From: Segatella albensis DSM 11370 = JCM 12258
Lineage (GTDB): Bacteria > Bacteroidota > Bacteroidia > Bacteroidales > Bacteroidaceae
Length of the DNA: 64,000 bases
Direction of reading: 5' to 3'
NCBI RefSeq assembly: GCF_000426565.1
Contig: NZ_AUFP01000006.1
Span: 1 to 64,000 of the forward strand
Part shown: piece by piece, positions 1-9,271 of the stretch
Layout: each line of letters opens with the position of its first letter
Position numbering within the stretch: the first letter of the stretch is position 1
The notes under the pieces: model-generated
Database searches by the model: none
Told to the model about the DNA's origin: nothing
Seen by the model: the letters and a program-made list of their open reading frames with translations, nothing else
Program-made: the position numbers and the translations under genes

Positions 1-400
1 CTCTATGCGTTGGGCTACGGAATGTGCATATCGCGATTGCAAGACTCTTCTGAATCTTGGCAGATGCCAGTCGATTCATTTCTCTGCACAGATTGCTAGT
101 TTTACACTAACTTTGATGCAGTACAACATACTTTGTACAGTGAAGCGATTTGAATCGTATGAAACCATCGGTATGCTCTTTGTAGATGCTATGGATGAAT
201 CTCTAGAGCTGTCTGTAACGGACAAGATATGGGAACTCATACTGGATATCATTCTGGAAATAGCAGCATTGGTATCTGCTGATGCCAGCGAGTTGCTTAG
301 CGCACTTATTGAAGATAATCCAAAGTTCCATAAATTGTATAAAATGCACAATTTAAATGTCGCTTAATGAATACATATTCACTTGCGAAACTTTAGTAAG
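1..400 (+). mobile_element. Right end of an IS4-type insertion sequence
   Basis: This is the transposase tail plus about 30 bp beyond its stop. The sequence CTTGCGAAACTTTAGTA at 382-398 is a plausible right terminal inverted repeat, but the left end is outside the window, so it cannot be confirmed. The right boundary is an estimate. From 400 to 460 no gene is visible. Confidence 0.45.
2..367 (+). CDS. IS4-family DDE transposase, C-terminal part only
   Basis: Only the last ~121 codons are in the window; the reading frame is open to the left edge, so the ATG at 5 is not the true start. The visible start matches the IS4 signature Y(2)R(3)E(6)K: Arg, three residues (WAT), Glu, six residues, Lys (R-W-A-T-E-C-A-Y-R-D-C-K). 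The conserved Tyr would lie just outside the window. The Glu is the third catalytic acidic residue of the DDE triad, by family knowledge. The tail has the hydrophobic SAQIASFTLTLMQYNIL segment common in these transposases. Whether the element is intact cannot be judged. Confidence 0.75.
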   Translation, partial: SMRWATECAYRDCKTLLNLGRCQSIHFSAQIASFTLTLMQYNILCTVKRFESYETIGMLFVDAMDESLELSVTDKIWELILDIILEIAALVSADASELLSALIEDNPKFHKLYKMHNLNVA

Positions 401-459
401 GTATTAGTTCTTACAAGAATTATAAAGCGTAATATTAAAAGGTAAGTAATTAGGAAAAG

Positions 460-499
460 AAGGAGCTGGGGAGTGATCTTCGGCTCCTTTGCTTTTTTT
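460..499 (+). terminator. Rho-independent terminator beyond the IS end
   Basis: Perfect 7-bp stem AAGGAGC (460-466) / GCTCCTT (483-489) with a 16-nt loop, followed by TGC and seven T (493-499). It probably belonged to a gene upstream that is now separated from it by the IS, or it ends the IS transcript. Confidence 0.7.
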
Positions 500-630
500 A
501 TACCTCTGGCGTTTCCGTACTATGAGACTGTCTATATTCATTTGGAGAGCATTTTCTTCGTCTTATAGATAGCTATCGGAAAAATTTATGAAAAAGCATC
601 CTTATCCATGCAAATATCGAAAAAATATAT

Positions 631-638
631 TATCTTTG
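631..638 (+). promoter_or_regulatory. Promoter -7 box (TATCTTTG) of ettA
   Basis: TATCTTTG fits the Bacteroidetes TAnnTTTG element and lies 24 nt before the ATG at 663. It falls inside the longer open frame that begins at 588, which argues against that upstream start. No clear -33 TTTG is seen. Confidence 0.6.
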
Positions 639-662
639 TCCGAAAATCAATTATTATATTCA

Positions 663-2360
663 ATGGCAACAGTCGACGACAAGAAAATTATCTTCTCTAT
701 GGTGGGTGTTTCTAAGATCATCCCACAGAATCAGAAACAAGTACTCAAGAACATCTATCTCTCGTTCTTCTATGGCGCTAAAATCGGTATCATCGGTCTT
801 AATGGTGCGGGAAAGTCTACCCTCATGAAGATTATCGCCGGATTGGAACAACCCACTCAGGGCGAGGTGGTTTGGAGCCCGGGCTATAGCGTTGGTTATC
901 TTCCGCAAGATCCTCCTCTCGATGATAACAAGACGGTCAAGGAGAACGTACAGGAAGGTGTGCAACACATCTATGATGCTCTGAAAGAATATGACGACAT
1001 CAACAAGAAATTCGGCGAGGAGGAGTATTATAGCGATCCTGACAAGATGGATAAGTTGATGCAACGACAGGCTGAGGTACAAGACATCATCGATGCTACC
1101 GATGCTTGGAATATCGACTCCAAACTTGAGCGTGCTATGGATGCTTTGCGATGTCCACCTGCCGACTGGTCTGTAAAAAACCTTTCCGGGGGTGAGCGTC
1201 GTCGTGTGGCTCTCTGCCGATTGTTGCTCCAAAAACCAGACGTTCTGCTCCTCGATGAGCCTACCAACCATCTTGATGCAGAAAGTATCGACTGGCTCGA
1301 ACAGCATCTGCAGCAATATGAGGGTACGGTAATCGCCGTCACCCACGACCGATATTTCCTTGATGATGTGTCTGAATGGATTCTCGAGCTCGATCGCGGC
1401 GAGGGTATTCCTTGGAAGGGTAATTACTCGTCTTGGCTCGAACAGAAGACGGCCCGTATGGCTCAGGAGGAGAAGACGGCTTCTAAGCGCCGCAAGACGC
1501 TCCAGCGTGAGCTCGAATGGGTTAGGATGGCACCTAAAGCTCGACAGGCTAAGGGCAAGGCCCGACTCAATAGTTATGAGCAGATGTTGAACCAGGAACA
1601 GAAAGAGCGTGAGGAGAAACTCGAGATTTTCATTCCTAACGGTCCGCGCTTGGGCAACAAGGTCATCGAGGCCAAGCATGTCAAGAAGGCTTTCGGAGAG
1701 AAGGTTCTCTTCAACGACCTCAACTTCATGCTCCCTCCTAACGGTATCGTGGGTGTCATCGGAGCTAATGGAGCCGGTAAGACCACACTCTTCCGTATGA
1801 TCATGGGACTGGAAAAGGTTGATGGGGGCGAATTCGAGGTGGGAGAGACCGTAAAACTCGCTTATGTCGACCAACAGCATAAGGATATCGACCCTAACAA
1901 GACGGTTTATGATGTCGTTTCACAAGGCAACGAGACACTTCGTATGGGCGGTCGTGATGTCAACGCGCGTGCATACCTTTCTCGTTTCAACTTCTCCGGC
2001 AACGATCAAGGTAAACTCTGTGGGGTGCTCTCGGGTGGTGAGCGTAACCGCTTACAACTGGCTATGGCACTCAAACAAGAGGGTAATGTGTTGCTCCTCG
2101 ATGAGCCTACTAACGATATCGACGTGAACACGCTTCGTGCGCTCGAGGAAGGTCTCGAAACCTTTGCCGGATGTGCCGTCGTCATCAGTCACGACCGTTG
2201 GTTCCTCGACCGTATCTGTACACATATCCTTGCTTTCGAAGGCAACGGAGAGGTGGTATTCTTCGAGGGCGACTATTCGGAATACGAAATCAACAAAGCC
2301 ATGCGAATGGGTAACGAGGAAATCAAGAAGACGCGTTATCGCAAACTCATGGAAGATTAA
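663..2360 (+). CDS. ettA: Energy-dependent translational throttle protein EttA (ABC-F ATPase)
   Basis: A cytosolic ABC-F protein that binds the ribosomal E site and gates the first elongation step according to ATP/ADP ratio (known for E. coli EttA). Two ABC cassettes are visible. Walker A is GLNGAGKS (residues ~45-52), then LSGGERRR and LLLDEPTNHLD; the second cassette has GANGAGKT, LSGGERNR and LLLDEPTNDID. Between them lies a basic, Lys/Arg-rich linker (ABC-F arm region). The 565-residue length from the ATG at 663 is close to the family's ~555; the start at 588 would add 25 residues and precede the promoter. The patatin-like gene follows after 7 nt, so they are probably co-transcribed. Confidence 0.93.
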   Translation: MATVDDKKIIFSMVGVSKIIPQNQKQVLKNIYLSFFYGAKIGIIGLNGAGKSTLMKIIAGLEQPTQGEVVWSPGYSVGYLPQDPPLDDNKTVKENVQEGVQHIYDALKEYDDINKKFGEEEYYSDPDKMDKLMQRQAEVQDIIDATDAWNIDSKLERAMDALRCPPADWSVKNLSGGERRRVALCRLLLQKPDVLLLDEPTNHLDAESIDWLEQHLQQYEGTVIAVTHDRYFLDDVSEWILELDRGEGIPWKGNYSSWLEQKTARMAQEEKTASKRRKTLQRELEWVRMAPKARQAKGKARLNSYEQMLNQEQKEREEKLEIFIPNGPRLGNKVIEAKHVKKAFGEKVLFNDLNFMLPPNGIVGVIGANGAGKTTLFRMIMGLEKVDGGEFEVGETVKLAYVDQQHKDIDPNKTVYDVVSQGNETLRMGGRDVNARAYLSRFNFSGNDQGKLCGVLSGGERNRLQLAMALKQEGNVLLLDEPTNDIDVNTLRALEEGLETFAGCAVVISHDRWFLDRICTHILAFEGNGEVVFFEGDYSEYEINKAMRMGNEEIKKTRYRKLMED

Positions 2361-2367
2361 TGATAAT

Positions 2368-3219
2368 ATGGTGACGGATTTTTTTCAAAGAATTAAAAAT
2401 ATTTTTACACATAGGGTAGCGCCTCGTGACGTTGCCCTTGTGCTTTCCGGTGGTGGCGCACGAGGCTATGCGCATATCGGGGCTATCGAGGAGTTGGAGC
2501 GTCGGGGCTATCATATCACGTCGGTAGCAGGAACATCTATTGGAGCTCTCGTGGGTGGCTTATATGCTGCCGAAAAACTTCAAGAGTTGAAGTCTATCGT
2601 CTTGGGAATCAACAGGAAGGAGATGCTGCATATCATGGACATCTCTCCGGGGTTCAACCATCTGATGTCAGGAAACAAACTGATGGATATCTTGAACGAA
2701 CTCGTTGGCGACACTCGTATCGAAGATCTGCCGAAGAATTTCTGTTGCGTGGCCTCCGACCTATCAGACGGAAGCGAAAAAGTTTTTTACGAAGGCATGC
2801 TATCTCAAGCCATCCGCGCATCCATCTCTATCCCCTGTTTTTTTAAACCCGTAATCGAGGGCCATCACGTATATGTTGATGGAAGCATACACAACACGCT
2901 ACCTTTGAATCGTGTGCAACGTCATCCTCACGACATCCTTGTTGCCGTCAACGTGAGTGCCCCCGACGATACCCCTTGGACGTCTACCGACAACTATTTC
3001 AAGATGGCTGTACGAGTTTCTCAGGTTGCTGTGATCACCAACACTCAGATGGCCATGAAGATCACGCCCCCGGACATTTGTGTCGACGTGCCGCTTACCA
3101 AGTTTGGTATGATGGATTTCAATAATGCCGAGGAAATCATAGATTATGGTCGTGAGGAGATGGCCCGCCAGTTGGATGCCTTTGAGGAGAGAAAGATAAA
3201 CCGGATAGCCGTCCTTTGA
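2368..3219 (+). CDS. Patatin-like phospholipase family protein
   Basis: A 283-residue Ser/Asp-dyad lipid acyl hydrolase. Visible motifs are the oxyanion loop GGGARGYAHIG (residues ~28-38), the nucleophile elbow GTSIG with Ser57, and the DGS motif (VDGSIHNTLP) that carries the catalytic Asp. There is no signal peptide or membrane segment, so it is probably cytosolic or peripheral, like the RssA/NTE-type bacterial patatins. The ATG at 2368 lies 7 nt after ettA; the longer frame from 2137 overlaps ettA and has no family similarity there. Substrate is unknown. Confidence 0.88.
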   Translation: MVTDFFQRIKNIFTHRVAPRDVALVLSGGGARGYAHIGAIEELERRGYHITSVAGTSIGALVGGLYAAEKLQELKSIVLGINRKEMLHIMDISPGFNHLMSGNKLMDILNELVGDTRIEDLPKNFCCVASDLSDGSEKVFYEGMLSQAIRASISIPCFFKPVIEGHHVYVDGSIHNTLPLNRVQRHPHDILVAVNVSAPDDTPWTSTDNYFKMAVRVSQVAVITNTQMAMKITPPDICVDVPLTKFGMMDFNNAEEIIDYGREEMARQLDAFEERKINRIAVL

Positions 3220-3249
3220 GCGTGAGACCAATCAAACAGAATGAATATC

Positions 3250-3716
3250 GTGAAATTGCAATTACCCGTTGAATTCAGGAAAGTTTAACGAACCTTTCGT
3301 TGTTTAATTTTCAACCGAGGAAAGGTGCTCATAATTTGCAAATTCAGAATTGAAGATGGGTTGATTATAAATATTAAAATTATAAACAAAATATAATTAT
3401 CTGATAGTCAACAAGTTATAATTTCTATGTTTGGCTTCACCCCTCAAAATACTGGATTAATAGGTTTCTTCTGTTAACTGCACAAGGTGATATACCCATC
3501 TGTGTAAGTTTACGAAGTTAACTGTGTAAGCCGATGAAGTTAACTTCATTCAGAAAACCATCTCTTTGAGAAGTATTTCTCATACTTGTGAATGTTTTAG
3601 AGGCTCCAAAATTTTCTAGATGGAGAAAAAAGATAAAACCATTTTCTTTTAACAGTTCCAAGAAAATGTTTAAATATTGTGAAAATAATTCATTAGATAG
3701 TCTATGAGGATACCTA
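3250..3716 (+). repeat. Dispersed ~430-bp intergenic element, copy A
   Basis: The 665-base gap between the patatin gene and eno holds no credible gene but aligns with 54708-55172 (same strand) and 40953-41395 (opposite strand). Shared blocks are the start (TTGCAATTACCCGTTGAATT-like), a TCATAATTTGCAAATTC block, three GTTAAC palindromes at 3473, 3517 and 3539 (44 and 22 bp apart), a GTTCTAGATG-like block, CTTTTAACAGT and a TTTAAATATT end near 3670. The third palindrome is a perfect 16-mer (3534-3549). Boundaries are approximate. It points towards eno, whose promoter begins ~70-130 bp later. Confidence 0.75.
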
Positions 3717-3783
3717 CTTTTAGTTAATAGCGTTTTAGTAGAGACTTTATATGTACCGATGAAAGAACACTTATTTTTGGGTA

Positions 3784-3814
3784 TTGTGCCGTTGTAATTT
3801 TCATCGTATCTTTG
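3784..3814 (+). promoter_or_regulatory. Promoter of eno
   Basis: TTG at 3784-3786 and TATCTTTG at 3807-3814, spaced 20 bp, fit the Bacteroidetes -33/-7 consensus. The implied 5' leader to the ATG at 3885 is about 65 nt. Confidence 0.75.
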
Positions 3815-3872
3815 CATTATGATTTATCAGGGGTCCGCTAAAGAACTTAGAATATTATTCTTATACAATTAA

Positions 3873-5190
<1,318 letters not shown>

Positions 5191-5192
<2 letters not shown>

Positions 5193-5211
5193 GCAACAAT
5201 TGCTTTTTTTT
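5191..5211 (+). terminator. Short hairpin terminator at the eno stop
   Basis: AAGCAA-CAA-TTGCTT followed by a run of T begins on the eno stop codon. The stem is only 6 bp, so it is weak; the stronger hairpin at 5240-5277 probably does most of the work. Confidence 0.5.
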
Positions 5212-5239
5212 GAATAAATCATAAATTACAAAGCATGTT

Positions 5240-5277
5240 AATGCAGATAAACTGTGAAGTTTGTCTGCATTTTTTTT
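5240..5277 (+). terminator. Rho-independent terminator of eno
   Basis: A 13-bp stem (5240-5252 with 5259-5271, one G-U pair) with a 6-nt loop, followed by T's to 5277. Confidence 0.85.
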
Positions 5278-5352
5278 GCCTATTTTGGGTATAGTGCTTT
5301 GAAATTATCGTTGTACCTTTCAAATGCTTTTTACAAACTTAATTTATATAAA

Positions 5353-5397
5353 ATGGAAAAGATTGTTTTATTAATGGTTGTTGGAATGCTTTTATAA
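5353..5397 (+). pseudogene. Possible truncated gene start (14-codon signal-like ORF) abutting a repeat fragment
   Basis: An ATG at 5353 opens MEKIVLLMVVGMLL and then stops. The peptide looks like the start of a secreted protein. A weak -7-like TACCTTTC lies at 5313. Immediately downstream, 5408-5440 resembles the first ~30 bp of the dispersed element (TTGCAC...TAGTTGAATTC). One reading is that an element insertion or deletion removed the rest of a gene. It may equally be chance. The rest of 5398-5500 shows no gene. Confidence 0.25.
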
Positions 5398-5503
5398 AAA
5401 AAATATTGTAAAATTGCACTTACTAGTTGAATTCGCGTTGTTATTATGTTTAAGTAGTATTACTAAAATAATATAAAAACTTAAAAATATTCAGTATTAC
5501 CTC

Positions 5504-5534
5504 TTGACACATATCAATTTTATATTTATCTTTG
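5504..5534 (+). promoter_or_regulatory. Strong Bacteroidetes-type promoter for the 33-codon ORF
   Basis: TTGACA at 5504-5509 and TATCTTTG at 5527-5534 with 20 bp between TTG and the -7 box is one of the best consensus matches in the window. The ~65-nt leader holds a small hairpin (AGGGG 5548-5552 / CCCCT 5558-5562). Confidence 0.75.
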
Positions 5535-5604
5535 CAGAACAGTAAGTAGGGGGAATGCCCCTTTCGTATTAAACAAGTGAACTAATAACATTAATTTATC
5601 TATC

Positions 5605-5706
5605 ATGAAAGAAGTTAAAGAACAATTCTTTGTAGATTATTCTAAGTCTGTGAAGAAAGACAACGAAAACCACTTTATTATGGGTGGAGAGATTTGGTAC
5701 AACTAA
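5605..5706 (+). CDS. Small 33-residue peptide with Gly-Gly near its C terminus
   Basis: Not recognised. The ORF encodes a charged N-terminal part (MKEVKEQFF...KSVKKDNEN) and ends ...HFIMGGEIWYN. The Gly-Gly at residues 27-28 followed by the short tail EIWYN resembles a double-glycine leader/core junction, as in peptides processed by C39 peptidase exporters; that function is inference. It has its own strong promoter 70 nt upstream and a 15-bp terminator hairpin 18 nt after the stop, so it forms a complete minimal transcription unit. No transporter, peptidase or radical-SAM gene lies nearby. There is no N-terminal hydrophobic signal. Confidence 0.6.
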   Translation: MKEVKEQFFVDYSKSVKKDNENHFIMGGEIWYN

Positions 5707-5723
5707 CATTTACGTGTCGAAAT

Positions 5724-5764
5724 AATAAAGACGAATCTAAAAAAAAGATTCGTCTTTATTTTTG
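5724..5764. terminator. Bidirectional terminator between the small peptide and the MORN-GH25 gene
   Basis: Perfect 15-bp stem (5724-5738 with 5746-5760) around a 7-A loop, with T's on both strand orientations. It can end the peptide transcript on + and the GH25 transcript on -. Confidence 0.85.
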
Positions 5765-5790
5765 CTTTATATTATGATGGGTATATCAGA

Positions 5791-7461
5791 TTATCTGATC
5801 AGTTGCCAACGCAGAAAGTTCTGATATTCCGACTCAAAGCCGTTGAATACATTTATATCAACAGTACTCTTGATTCCTTTCACACGACCATCCGGGCATA
5901 ATTGCCATACGGCCAAACGTACATCCGGTTTGTATTCGCCATAGCGTGCTATCCATACACGATAGTTGTGTTTCAGGTCGGGTGCTTTGTCAAGATGATG
6001 GTTCACGAAACTTTGGCTGATATACAAGATAGGTTTTACCCCACAATGTTTCTCTACAATATCCAACCATTGTCTTATGTTGGCGAACAGCACATTATCA
6101 CCACCCATCTCGCGAATCTGGGCATTCGAAGGTTCCACATCGAGAACAGGTGGAAAGTCACCTCGTCTAAGATTGGACTTCTTGATGAAGAATGCTGCTT
6201 GCTGTCGACCGCTGGTACGAGTGGAGAAGAAATGGTAAGTGCCCACCCGATAACCATGGGCATGGGCGTTGCGATAGTCCTTGTGATAGTATGGATTCAT
6301 TACGGTAGTACCCTCGGTACTCTTGATGTAGATGAATCTTACCGGATAATCGATAGATCCTTTGACACGCTTCTTACTGATAGATCCTAAACTGGAGATG
6401 CGCAGGTTCGCCCAATCTATGGCCCAATGTTCTTTTCCGATGATATGCTGATATTTGGAGATGTCTATTCCATAGATTCGCTCAGAACTGTATAACATTC
6501 GCTCACCTTTGAATGTGTTTTTGATCCATTCTCCCGTTCGTAGGCCCTTGCGGTCACTAATGGAGAACCCGAAACCATCGCGAAGTCCATTCTTCCAATG
6601 TCCCTCGTAGAAATCGCCGTTATTGGCTAAATAGCAGCCATGCCCCTCGGGTAGAAATTCTGAATTGTAACATCCCCAGTATAGGCCATCAGAATCGGGA
6701 CGCAAGGAGAAATCTATTTCTCGTCGCACACTTCGTGCCATGTTGCATACAATCCGCTTGGCCAGTAGAACCGGTTGCGACATCACTCCTTGGGGTTTGG
6801 TCTTGTTTGAAGTCTGCATCAAGAGATAAGCGTCCTCGAGATGCTTCTTGACAAAGCAATTCATGGAAATTTCATGGTTATAGTTGTCATCATATACCAC
6901 CCGATAATTCGTGTGATATTGGATGGAGAGCTTGTCTTTGTGCCGAATAGCACGCAACGTGTCGAGTTGGCGATGAATCGAATCGTGCAACTTCCGTTGC
7001 GTATCGTAGTATTTCATCACCATCTCGTATCCCTCATCCCGAGGGTTGTGCACGCGCGCATAATACTTGAGTTCACCTAATATATGTTCAAGGTGTTTGC
7101 ATCGGGTATCTAAGGAGTCGATACATTTACCGACGAAAGTTTCGCTCGACATAGAGACATATCTGTCGCGTATTTTCTGGTCGTTGATATAGGCAATCAT
7201 CTGGCCATGACACGAAGGGATGAGCGCCCAACCGTCGGTCCAACAAGCCGCATACATCGTGGTATCTCGGTCGAACTGCAAGACGGGTTGGCCATCGGCC
7301 GACAGCTCGAAATAAGAAGCCGCCTGAATACGGGCACTACTGTTGTAAGTCTCTTCGTAGTTAACTGAAAAACGGAGCGATATCCATATAAGGGCTGCCA
7401 TGAGCAAGATGATGAGAAAATAGAAGGCAACCTTATAATTTAAAGGTATAATTTTAATCAT
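5791..7461 (-). CDS. Membrane-anchored GH25 lysozyme with MORN repeats
   Basis: About 556 residues from the ATG at 7461. Order: short cytoplasmic N terminus; one membrane segment (FYFLIILLMAALIWISL, residues ~13-29); a ~230-residue region of unknown fold; MORN repeats near 280-320 (YEGHWKNGLRDGFG is a canonical repeat); and a C-terminal GH25 domain. GH25 landmarks are GIDISKYQ, FIYIKSTEGT, PPVLDVEPS (catalytic Asp/Glu region) and a late VWQ motif. GH25 enzymes cleave peptidoglycan between MurNAc and GlcNAc. The frame can be extended to a TTG at 7482, but that lies on the -7 box, so 7461 (or 7470) is preferred. MORN plus GH25 in one membrane protein is unusual. Confidence 0.85.
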   Translation of the reverse strand: MIKIIPLNYKVAFYFLIILLMAALIWISLRFSVNYEETYNSSARIQAASYFELSADGQPVLQFDRDTTMYAACWTDGWALIPSCHGQMIAYINDQKIRDRYVSMSSETFVGKCIDSLDTRCKHLEHILGELKYYARVHNPRDEGYEMVMKYYDTQRKLHDSIHRQLDTLRAIRHKDKLSIQYHTNYRVVYDDNYNHEISMNCFVKKHLEDAYLLMQTSNKTKPQGVMSQPVLLAKRIVCNMARSVRREIDFSLRPDSDGLYWGCYNSEFLPEGHGCYLANNGDFYEGHWKNGLRDGFGFSISDRKGLRTGEWIKNTFKGERMLYSSERIYGIDISKYQHIIGKEHWAIDWANLRISSLGSISKKRVKGSIDYPVRFIYIKSTEGTTVMNPYYHKDYRNAHAHGYRVGTYHFFSTRTSGRQQAAFFIKKSNLRRGDFPPVLDVEPSNAQIREMGGDNVLFANIRQWLDIVEKHCGVKPILYISQSFVNHHLDKAPDLKHNYRVWIARYGEYKPDVRLAVWQLCPDGRVKGIKSTVDINVFNGFESEYQNFLRWQLIR

Positions 7462-7479
7462 GTGATTCATAATTAAATG

Positions 7480-7487
7480 CAAAGTTA
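7480..7487 (-). promoter_or_regulatory. -7 box (TAACTTTG, minus strand) of the MORN-GH25 gene
   Basis: TAACTTTG reads leftward at 7487-7480, 9 to 18 nt before the candidate ATGs. It helps reject the TTG start at 7482. Confidence 0.55.
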
Positions 7488-7530
7488 TGAAGATTTTCGG
7501 AAATATGGGCGTTTTTACCGATTTTATTGT

Positions 7531-7538
7531 TAATTTTG
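7531..7538 (+). promoter_or_regulatory. -7 box (TAATTTTG) of maoC-serB
   Basis: TAATTTTG lies 39 nt before the ATG at 7578, divergent from the GH25 promoter. Confidence 0.5.
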
Positions 7539-7577
7539 CAGAATATTCGACAATAACAAATTAAAAAATATAGAGAA

Positions 7578-8042
7578 ATGGGAAAATTAGTAATTAATAG
7601 TTACGACGAGTTTGCAGCTCAATTAGGCAAAGTCCTTGGTACTTCTGAATGGCTTCAGGTAGACCAGGAGCGTATTAATGCTTTTGCTGATGCTACATTA
7701 GACCATCAATGGATTCACGTGGATGTGGAACGTGCCAAGGAGGAGAGTCCTTATAAGAGTACTATCGCTCATGGTTATCTCACTCTGTCGTTGCTGCCTT
7801 ATTTCTGGAATCAGATCATCGAGGTGAACAACCTGAAGATGATGGTCAACTATGGTATGGATCAGATGCGTTTTGGCAAACCTGTATTGGTAGGCAGTCG
7901 TGTTCGCTTGGTAACAACTCTTGAGAGCATCGAAAATCTACGCGGAATCTGCAAGGCTGGAATTCGTTTTGATATAGAGATAGAAGGTGAAAAGAAACCT
8001 GCTTTGAGCGGTCTTGCCACTTTCTTATATTATTTCAAGTAA
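7578..8042 (+). CDS. MaoC-like hot-dog fold dehydratase/hydratase
   Basis: A 154-residue single-hot-dog protein. The hydratase-2-like motif is ATLDHQWIHVD (Asp and His, the pair used to hydrate trans-2-enoyl thioesters) followed by AHGYLTLSLLP, both typical of MaoC family R-specific enoyl-CoA hydratases. Substrate is not predictable. Its TAA overlaps the first base of the serB ATG (TAATG), so translation is probably coupled. The link between an enoyl hydratase-like protein and serine biosynthesis is unclear. Confidence 0.85.
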   Translation: MGKLVINSYDEFAAQLGKVLGTSEWLQVDQERINAFADATLDHQWIHVDVERAKEESPYKSTIAHGYLTLSLLPYFWNQIIEVNNLKMMVNYGMDQMRFGKPVLVGSRVRLVTTLESIENLRGICKAGIRFDIEIEGEKKPALSGLATFLYYFK

Positions 8043-9271
8043 TGAAAGAAGAACAAATCTTAATAAGTATTACAGGTCAGGACCGTCCTGGCCTGACAGC
8101 TTCTGCTACTGAGATCTTGGCACGCCATGGCGCGACGATTCTTGATATTGGTCAGGCGGATATCCATAGCACTCTGTCGTTGGGTATCTTGATTCGTATC
8201 AAGGAGGCGCAGTCGGGACAGGTGATGAAGGAGCTTCTCTTTAAGGCTAATGAACTTGGAGTAAATATTGCCTTTACGCCAATTACCGATGATGAGTATG
8301 AAAATTGGGTAGGGCGCCAAGGTAAAAATAGGTATATTCTGACCCTTATCGGTAGACAACTTACCGCTAAGCAGATTGCTGCGGCTACAAAGGTAATAGC
8401 TGAACAGGGATTGAATATTGACTCGATACTTCGTCTTACCGGACGTATGAGTATTGCTCATCCGGAGCGAAACGTGCGTGCATGTATCGAGTTCTCACTT
8501 CGTGGTACACCAGCCGACCGTTCCGATATGCAGAAGCGACTGATGAATCTGTCTTCGGATCAAGGTATCGACTTCTCTTTCCAGAAGGATGATATGTATC
8601 GCCGTATGCGTCGACTAATCTGTTTCGATATGGACTCTACGCTCATCCAGACGGAGTGTATCGATGAATTGGCCAAAAGAGCTGGTGTCGGCGATAAGGT
8701 GGCTGAGATAACTGCACGTGCTATGCGTGGAGAAATCGACTTCAAGGAAAGCTTTAAGGAGCGCGTTGCTTTGCTCAAGGGACTGGATGTTAGCGTGATG
8801 CAGGATATTGCAGAAAATCTACCAATTACCGAGGGGGCTGACCGCCTGATGACCGTCCTTAAACAATGTGGATATAAAATTGCTATCCTGAGTGGTGGAT
8901 TCACCTATTTTGGCGAATATCTGCAACGTAGATATGGGGTAGACTATGTGTATGCCAACGAGTTGGAGATTGGTGATGATGGTAAACTTACAGGTAATTA
9001 TGTGGGGGAGATCGTCGATGGGCATCGTAAGGCTGAACTTTTGAAACTTATTGCTCAGGTTGAAAAGGTTGATCTCGCTCAAACTATTGCTGTGGGTGAT
9101 GGTGCTAACGACTTACCTATGATCAGCGAAGCTGGCCTTGGTATTGCATTCCATGCGAAACCAAGAGTGGTGGCTAATGCTGAGCAAAGTATCAACACCC
9201 TTGGTCTTGATGGAATCTTGTATTTCTTAGGATTCAAGGATAGTTATCTAGGTGAAGCCGGAAAACTATAA
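8042..9271 (+). CDS. serB: Phosphoserine phosphatase with N-terminal ACT domains
   Basis: Last step of serine synthesis: phosphoserine to serine. Residues ~1-170 form two ACT-like modules (SITGQDRPGLTASATEIL... and YILTLIGRQLTAKQIAAAT...), which usually bind amino acids for feedback control. The HAD phosphatase follows: motif I FDMDSTL (nucleophile Asp196, acid/base Asp198), the Glu-containing SerB cap start QTECIDELAKRAGVGDKV, motif II ILSGGFTYF, and motif III/IV GDGANDLPM. At 409 residues it is longer than E. coli SerB (322) because of the doubled ACT region. It is convergent with and overlaps the Nudix gene end by 6 bp. Confidence 0.94.
   Translation: MKEEQILISITGQDRPGLTASATEILARHGATILDIGQADIHSTLSLGILIRIKEAQSGQVMKELLFKANELGVNIAFTPITDDEYENWVGRQGKNRYILTLIGRQLTAKQIAAATKVIAEQGLNIDSILRLTGRMSIAHPERNVRACIEFSLRGTPADRSDMQKRLMNLSSDQGIDFSFQKDDMYRRMRRLICFDMDSTLIQTECIDELAKRAGVGDKVAEITARAMRGEIDFKESFKERVALLKGLDVSVMQDIAENLPITEGADRLMTVLKQCGYKIAILSGGFTYFGEYLQRRYGVDYVYANELEIGDDGKLTGNYVGEIVDGHRKAELLKLIAQVEKVDLAQTIAVGDGANDLPMISEAGLGIAFHAKPRVVANAEQSINTLGLDGILYFLGFKDSYLGEAGKL

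Noticed and set aside
588..662. Upstream start of ettA adding 25 residues
   Set aside because: The -7 box at 631 lies within it and the extra residues have no counterpart in EttA.
660..1880. A 406-codon open frame on the minus strand across ettA
   Set aside because: It is antisense to an unambiguous ABC-F gene with both cassettes intact and has no recognisable domain; a shadow of codon bias.
3518..3817. A 99-codon minus-strand ORF upstream of eno
   Set aside because: It lies inside repeat copy A and overlaps the eno promoter; the frame is not seen in copies B or C.
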